Source of the DNA: Plantactinospora mayteni
GTDB taxonomy: Bacteria; Actinomycetota; Actinomycetes; Mycobacteriales; Micromonosporaceae
Length of the DNA stretch: 64,000 nt
Reading direction: 5' to 3'
Assembly: GCF_016862935.1 (NCBI RefSeq)
Contig: NZ_BONX01000066.1
Coordinates: 1 to 64,000 of the forward strand
Numbering within the stretch: the first letter of the stretch is position 1; every line of letters begins with the position of its first letter. A program made the position numbers and the translations under genes. A model generated the notes under the pieces. It searched no databases and was not told the origin of the DNA. It saw nothing but the letters and a program-made list of their open reading frames with translations. This document shows, one piece after another, positions 61,072-64,000 of the stretch.

Positions 61072-61626
61072 GTGAGTGAGCTGGCCAAAGCCCTGCTGGT
61101 CGACGACCGGCGGGAGAACCTGATGGCGCTCGAGGCGATCCTCCAGGGGCTGCCCGTCCAGTCGGTCGCGGTGGAGAGCGGTGAGGCGGCGCTGAAGCAA
61201 CTCCTGGTGGAGGACTTCGCGGTCATCCTGCTGGACGCCCAGATGCCGGACATGGACGGGTTCGAGACCGCCAGTCACATCAAGCGGCGGGAGCGTACCC
61301 GGCACGTGCCGATCATCTTCCTCACCGCCGCCGACCGGGACGCCCAGCTCGCGCTCCGGGGTTACGCGGTGGGCGCGGTCGACTACCTGACCAAGCCGTT
61401 CGACCCGTGGGTGCTGCGGGCGAAGGTCTCGGTCTTCGTCGAACTCTGGGTGAAGACGCGGCAACTCGCCGCACAGTCCGAGCTGGTCCGGGAGCGGGAC
61501 AACCAGTGGCGGACGATGACCGAGGCGGTGGACGACGCGGTGGCGTTGCTGCGCTCGGACGATCCGGAGGGGCGGGAGCGGGCCGTGGAGGTGTTGGAGC
61601 AGGCGCGTTGGGGTGCGGTGGCCTGA
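61072..61626 (+). CDS. Single-receiver response regulator, 184 aa
   Basis: Receiver domain with KALLVDDRRENLMALEAILQ, phospho-Asp in VILLDAQMPDMDGFETASHI and switch Lys in YLTKPFDPWVLRAKVSVFVE, followed by a 50-residue helical tail (RQLAAQSELVRERDNQW) without a DNA-binding domain. The tail resembles the signalling helices that lead into effector domains, suggesting phosphorelay or docking rather than transcription control. GTG 61072 starts 43 bp after the hybrid kinase stop. It is likely a downstream phosphoacceptor for that kinase. Confidence 0.93.
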   Translation: MSELAKALLVDDRRENLMALEAILQGLPVQSVAVESGEAALKQLLVEDFAVILLDAQMPDMDGFETASHIKRRERTRHVPIIFLTAADRDAQLALRGYAVGAVDYLTKPFDPWVLRAKVSVFVELWVKTRQLAAQSELVRERDNQWRTMTEAVDDAVALLRSDDPEGRERAVEVLEQARWGAVA

Positions 61627-61765
61627 CGGGCGCGCGGGCTTGAGTGTGTGGGGTGCGGGCTCGGGCTTGAGGGGTGGGTTCGACGAGGGTGTGCGTGGGG
61701 CGGGGTGGGGGTTGCTTTCGCGCCGTGGTGCGGGTGGCGTGCGCGTCTGCCTGGTTGGTGGGTGG

Positions 61766-62101
61766 TTAGCTGGTGGACTGCTCGTTGCGGATCATCAGGG
61801 CGGAGCGCAGTCCGGTGATGTCCAGCACCCTGAGCAGGAAGTCGCCGACGTTGGTCAGCAGCAGCAGGCTCTGCGAGTGGCTGGCCTTGCGGCTGAGTAC
61901 GACCAGGGTGCCGAGGCCCTGGGAGTCGCAGAACGTGACATCGGTCAGATCCAGCACGATCCGGGGCGGCGCCTCGGTGAGCACCTCGTTGACGACGCTG
62001 GAGAGCCTGGCGGCGGTGAGCATGTCGATCTCGCCGGCGAGGATGAGTGTCACCTCGTCGGTGCCGCGCTGCACGGCGATGGTCAGGTCCGCCCGGTTCA
62101 C
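61766..62101 (-). CDS. STAS-domain anti-sigma factor antagonist, 111 aa
   Basis: Single STAS domain: DEVTLILAGEIDMLTAARLS and PRIVLDLTDVTFCDSQGLGT with the phosphorylatable Ser in DSQG. The second such protein in the window and the one closest to the SpoIIE-type phosphatase and hybrid kinase genes. Together they suggest a partner-switching stress module, but no sigma factor gene is adjacent. ATG 62101 is convergent with the response regulator across a G-rich 139-bp spacer, in which I see short GGGTGCGGG/GGGCTTGAG repeats but no gene. Confidence 0.93.
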   Translation of the reverse strand: MNRADLTIAVQRGTDEVTLILAGEIDMLTAARLSSVVNEVLTEAPPRIVLDLTDVTFCDSQGLGTLVVLSRKASHSQSLLLLTNVGDFLLRVLDITGLRSALMIRNEQSTS

Positions 62102-62279
62102 CCGTTCAGCCTATCGCGACCTACCCGAACCGGCCTGTTGATGGCTGCCCGCCCCGCCGTGCCGGGTGCTGAACCGGGCCGCTGATCGGAGGGTGTGGGG
62201 CGGCGTCGGGCGTGACGTGGGCGACGGCCCGAGGGGTGGGTGCCGGGCACACAGGTAGCGCTGACACAATGGCGGCACC

Positions 62280-63617
62280 GTGAGTGAGACGTACCCCGCC
62301 GGCCCCGGTCGCTATCCGGCCGCGGCACCGGCCTCCCAGGCCCTGTTCGACCGCGCCCGTGCCCTCGTGCCGGGCGGGGTGAATTCTCCCGTGCGCGCGT
62401 TCCTGGCCGTCGGCGGTACGCCCCGGTTCATGGCCAGGGGCGAGGGGGCGTGGCTCTTCGACGCGGACCGGAGACGTTATGTCGACCTGGTCTGCTCGTG
62501 GGGCCCGTTGATCCACGGGCACGCCCATCCCGCGGTGGTGGCGGCGGTGCAGGCCGCGGCTGTCGACGGGACCAGCTTCGGCGCCCCGACCGAGGCCGAG
62601 GTCGAGTTGGCCGCCGAGATCGTCGCGCGTACCCCGGTCGAGCAGGTCCGGCTGGTCAACTCGGGGACCGAGGCGACCATGTCGGCGATCCGGCTGGCCC
62701 GGGGCTTCACCGGGCGGAGCCGGATCGTCAAGTTCGCCGGCTGTTACCACGGGCACGTCGACGCGCTGCTCGCCTCGGCGGGGTCAGGGGTCGCCACCCT
62801 CGGGTTGCCCGATTCGCCCGGGGTCACCGGGGCGGCGGCGAGTGAGACAGTGGTGCTGCCGTACAACGACGTGAGCGCGGTGGAGGCGGTCTTCGCGGCT
62901 CAGGGGTCGGAGATCGCGGCGGTGATCACCGAGGCCGCGCCGGGGAACATGGGTGTGGTGGCGCCCCGGGACGGGTTCAACCAGGCGCTGGCCCGGATCG
63001 CCCACGCGCACGGCGCGCTGCTGATAATCGACGAGGTGATGACCGGGTTCCGGGTCTCGGCGGGCGGCTGGGCCGGGCTCGACCCGGTCGACGCCGACCT
63101 CTACACCTTCGGCAAGGTGATGGGTGGCGGGCTGCCGGCGGCGGCGTTCGGCGGGCGGGCCGAGGTGATGGGGAGACTGGCTCCGGCCGGCCCGGTCTAC
63201 CAGGCCGGCACGCTCTCCGGTAACCCGCTGGCCACCGCGGCCGGGCTGGCCTCGCTGCGGCTGGCCGACGCGTCGACCTACCAGCGGCTCGACGAGACGG
63301 CCGCCACCGTGGGCAAGCTGGCGAGCGACGCGCTGGCCGTCGCCGGGGTGCCGCACCGGCTCTCGTACGCCGGGAACATGTTCTCGGTCTTCTTCACCGA
63401 CGCGGACGTGCACGACTACGACACCGCGCGGACCCAGGACGTCGCGGCGTTCCGGGCGTTCTTCCACGCGATGCTGGCCGGCGGCGTCTACCTGCCGCCC
63501 AGCTCCTTTGAATCGTGGTTCGTGTCGACGGCGCTGGACGACGCCGCGCTGGAGCAGGTCGCGGCGGCGTTGCCGGTCGCGGCGGAGGCTGCGGCGGCGG
63601 CCGGTCACGGGGGGTAG
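62280..63617 (+). CDS. hemL: Glutamate-1-semialdehyde 2,1-aminomutase, 445 aa
   Basis: PLP-dependent enzyme of the C5 tetrapyrrole pathway that converts glutamate-1-semialdehyde to 5-aminolevulinate. Blocks: [80 protein letters not shown], and the Schiff-base Lys in [19 protein letters not shown]. Length is typical. GTG 62280 starts [11 protein letters not shown]; a CACAAT box just upstream suggests a leaderless or short-leader transcript. The following histidine phosphatase gene begins 3 bp after its stop and is probably co-transcribed, a gene order often followed in actinomycetes by cytochrome c biogenesis genes. Confidence 0.97.
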   Translation: MSETYPAGPGRYPAAAPASQALFDRARALVPGGVNSPVRAFLAVGGTPRFMARGEGAWLFDADRRRYVDLVCSWGPLIHGHAHPAVVAAVQAAAVDGTSFGAPTEAEVELAAEIVARTPVEQVRLVNSGTEATMSAIRLARGFTGRSRIVKFAGCYHGHVDALLASAGSGVATLGLPDSPGVTGAAASETVVLPYNDVSAVEAVFAAQGSEIAAVITEAAPGNMGVVAPRDGFNQALARIAHAHGALLIIDEVMTGFRVSAGGWAGLDPVDADLYTFGKVMGGGLPAAAFGGRAEVMGRLAPAGPVYQAGTLSGNPLATAAGLASLRLADASTYQRLDETAATVGKLASDALAVAGVPHRLSYAGNMFSVFFTDADVHDYDTARTQDVAAFRAFFHAMLAGGVYLPPSSFESWFVSTALDDAALEQVAAALPVAAEAAAAAGHGG

Positions 63618-63620
63618 GAA

Positions 63621-64000
63621 ACGTGGGCAGCTCAACGGTCGTGCACGTGCTCCGGCACGGTGAGGTATACAACCCGGACAAGATTCTCTACGGCCGGCTG
63701 CCCGGCTTCCGCCTCTCCGAGCTGGGTGTGCAGATGGCGAAGGCGGCTGCCCAGGCGCTCGCCAAGCGGAACGTCACGCACGTGGTGGCGAGTCCGCTGG
63801 AGCGGGCCCAGCAGACGGCGGAACCGATCGCGGCGCAGTTCGGACTGCCGGTCGGGGTGGACGAGCGGCTGATCGAGAGCGCCAACTGGTTCGAGGGGAA
63901 GCGGGTCTCGCCCGGCGACGGCTCGTTCCGCGATCCGCGCAACTGGTGGGTACTGCGGGATCCGGTCACCCCGTCCTGGGGCGAGGCGTACACACTGATC
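63621..64000 (+). CDS. Histidine phosphatase family protein, 5' part (runs off the window)
   Basis: Phosphoglycerate-mutase-like fold. VVHVLRHGEVYNPDKILYGR carries the catalytic LRHGE motif, SELGVQMAKAAAQALAKRNV and THVVASPLERAQQTAEPIAA the second conserved Arg. GTG 63621 follows GGTAGGAAA and lies 3 bp behind hemL. The 126 visible residues run to the right edge without a stop. Substrate unknown; the gene lies between hemL and, in many actinomycetes, a resA-ccdA-resBC cluster. Confidence 0.9.

Overview
The window is high-GC DNA from a filamentous actinomycete, most probably of the Micromonosporaceae (Micromonospora/Plantactinospora type). The evidence is extreme GC at third codon positions, many GTG starts, 4-bp ATGA/GTGA gene overlaps, SCO252x-family genes, WhiJ-like regulators, DUF574-type methyltransferases and abundant SpoIIE/STAS/PP2C signalling. 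Genus is an inference from gene content only.

1-14.4 kb is an accessory, partly decayed region. It holds a divergent ABC-2 exporter/two-component pair, a DUF574 methyltransferase, an APH-family kinase, small hypotheticals, an ECF sigma factor divergent from a receptor Ser/Thr kinase with a lipoprotein, and a PadR/membrane-protein pair. Broken genes are scattered through it: a frameshifted orphan, a hydrolase tail and an integrase relic. The integrase relic abuts tRNA-Lys(TTT), so the region looks like the end of an old tRNA-borne integrative element.

14.5-24.7 kb carries a second NarL-type two-component system (the kinase has a frameshift in its membrane domain), a three-gene PaoABC-like molybdenum hydroxylase, a PQQ-like propeller protein, a PstP-type phosphatase and an ATPase-LuxR regulator.

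25.0-34.4 kb is the most interesting locus. The conserved but uncharacterised SCO2524-SCO2523-SCO2522 operon converges on a 1452-residue DUF4062-NACHT-HEAT STAND NTPase, which is divergent from an SCO2521-family gene. This looks like an NLR-type conflict or signalling system. Next to it is a small protein gene behind a perfect actinobacterial SOS box.

34.7-52 kb is mostly metabolic and envelope genes: mscL, a STAS protein, an epimerase, a DUF4352 protein, a threonine dehydratase-like enzyme, a GH16-lectin glucanase with a LacI-type operator, a glycogen-debranching-like enzyme with an SCP2 protein, oligopeptidase B with a WD40 protein flanked by a broken oligopeptidase copy, and a GlcE-like FAD protein. 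52-54 kb is a WhiJ-type XRE/DUF6879 cluster with a truncated XRE gene. 54-62 kb is a stress-signalling block: an RsbW-GAF-SpoIIE phosphatase, a cytosolic poly-HAMP hybrid kinase, a response regulator and a STAS protein. The right end is hemL followed by a histidine phosphatase.

A 92-bp element with 17-bp terminal inverted repeats occurs twice at about 90% identity, and a third diverged copy is likely. In all three places the element begins exactly at the TGA stop codon of the upstream gene.
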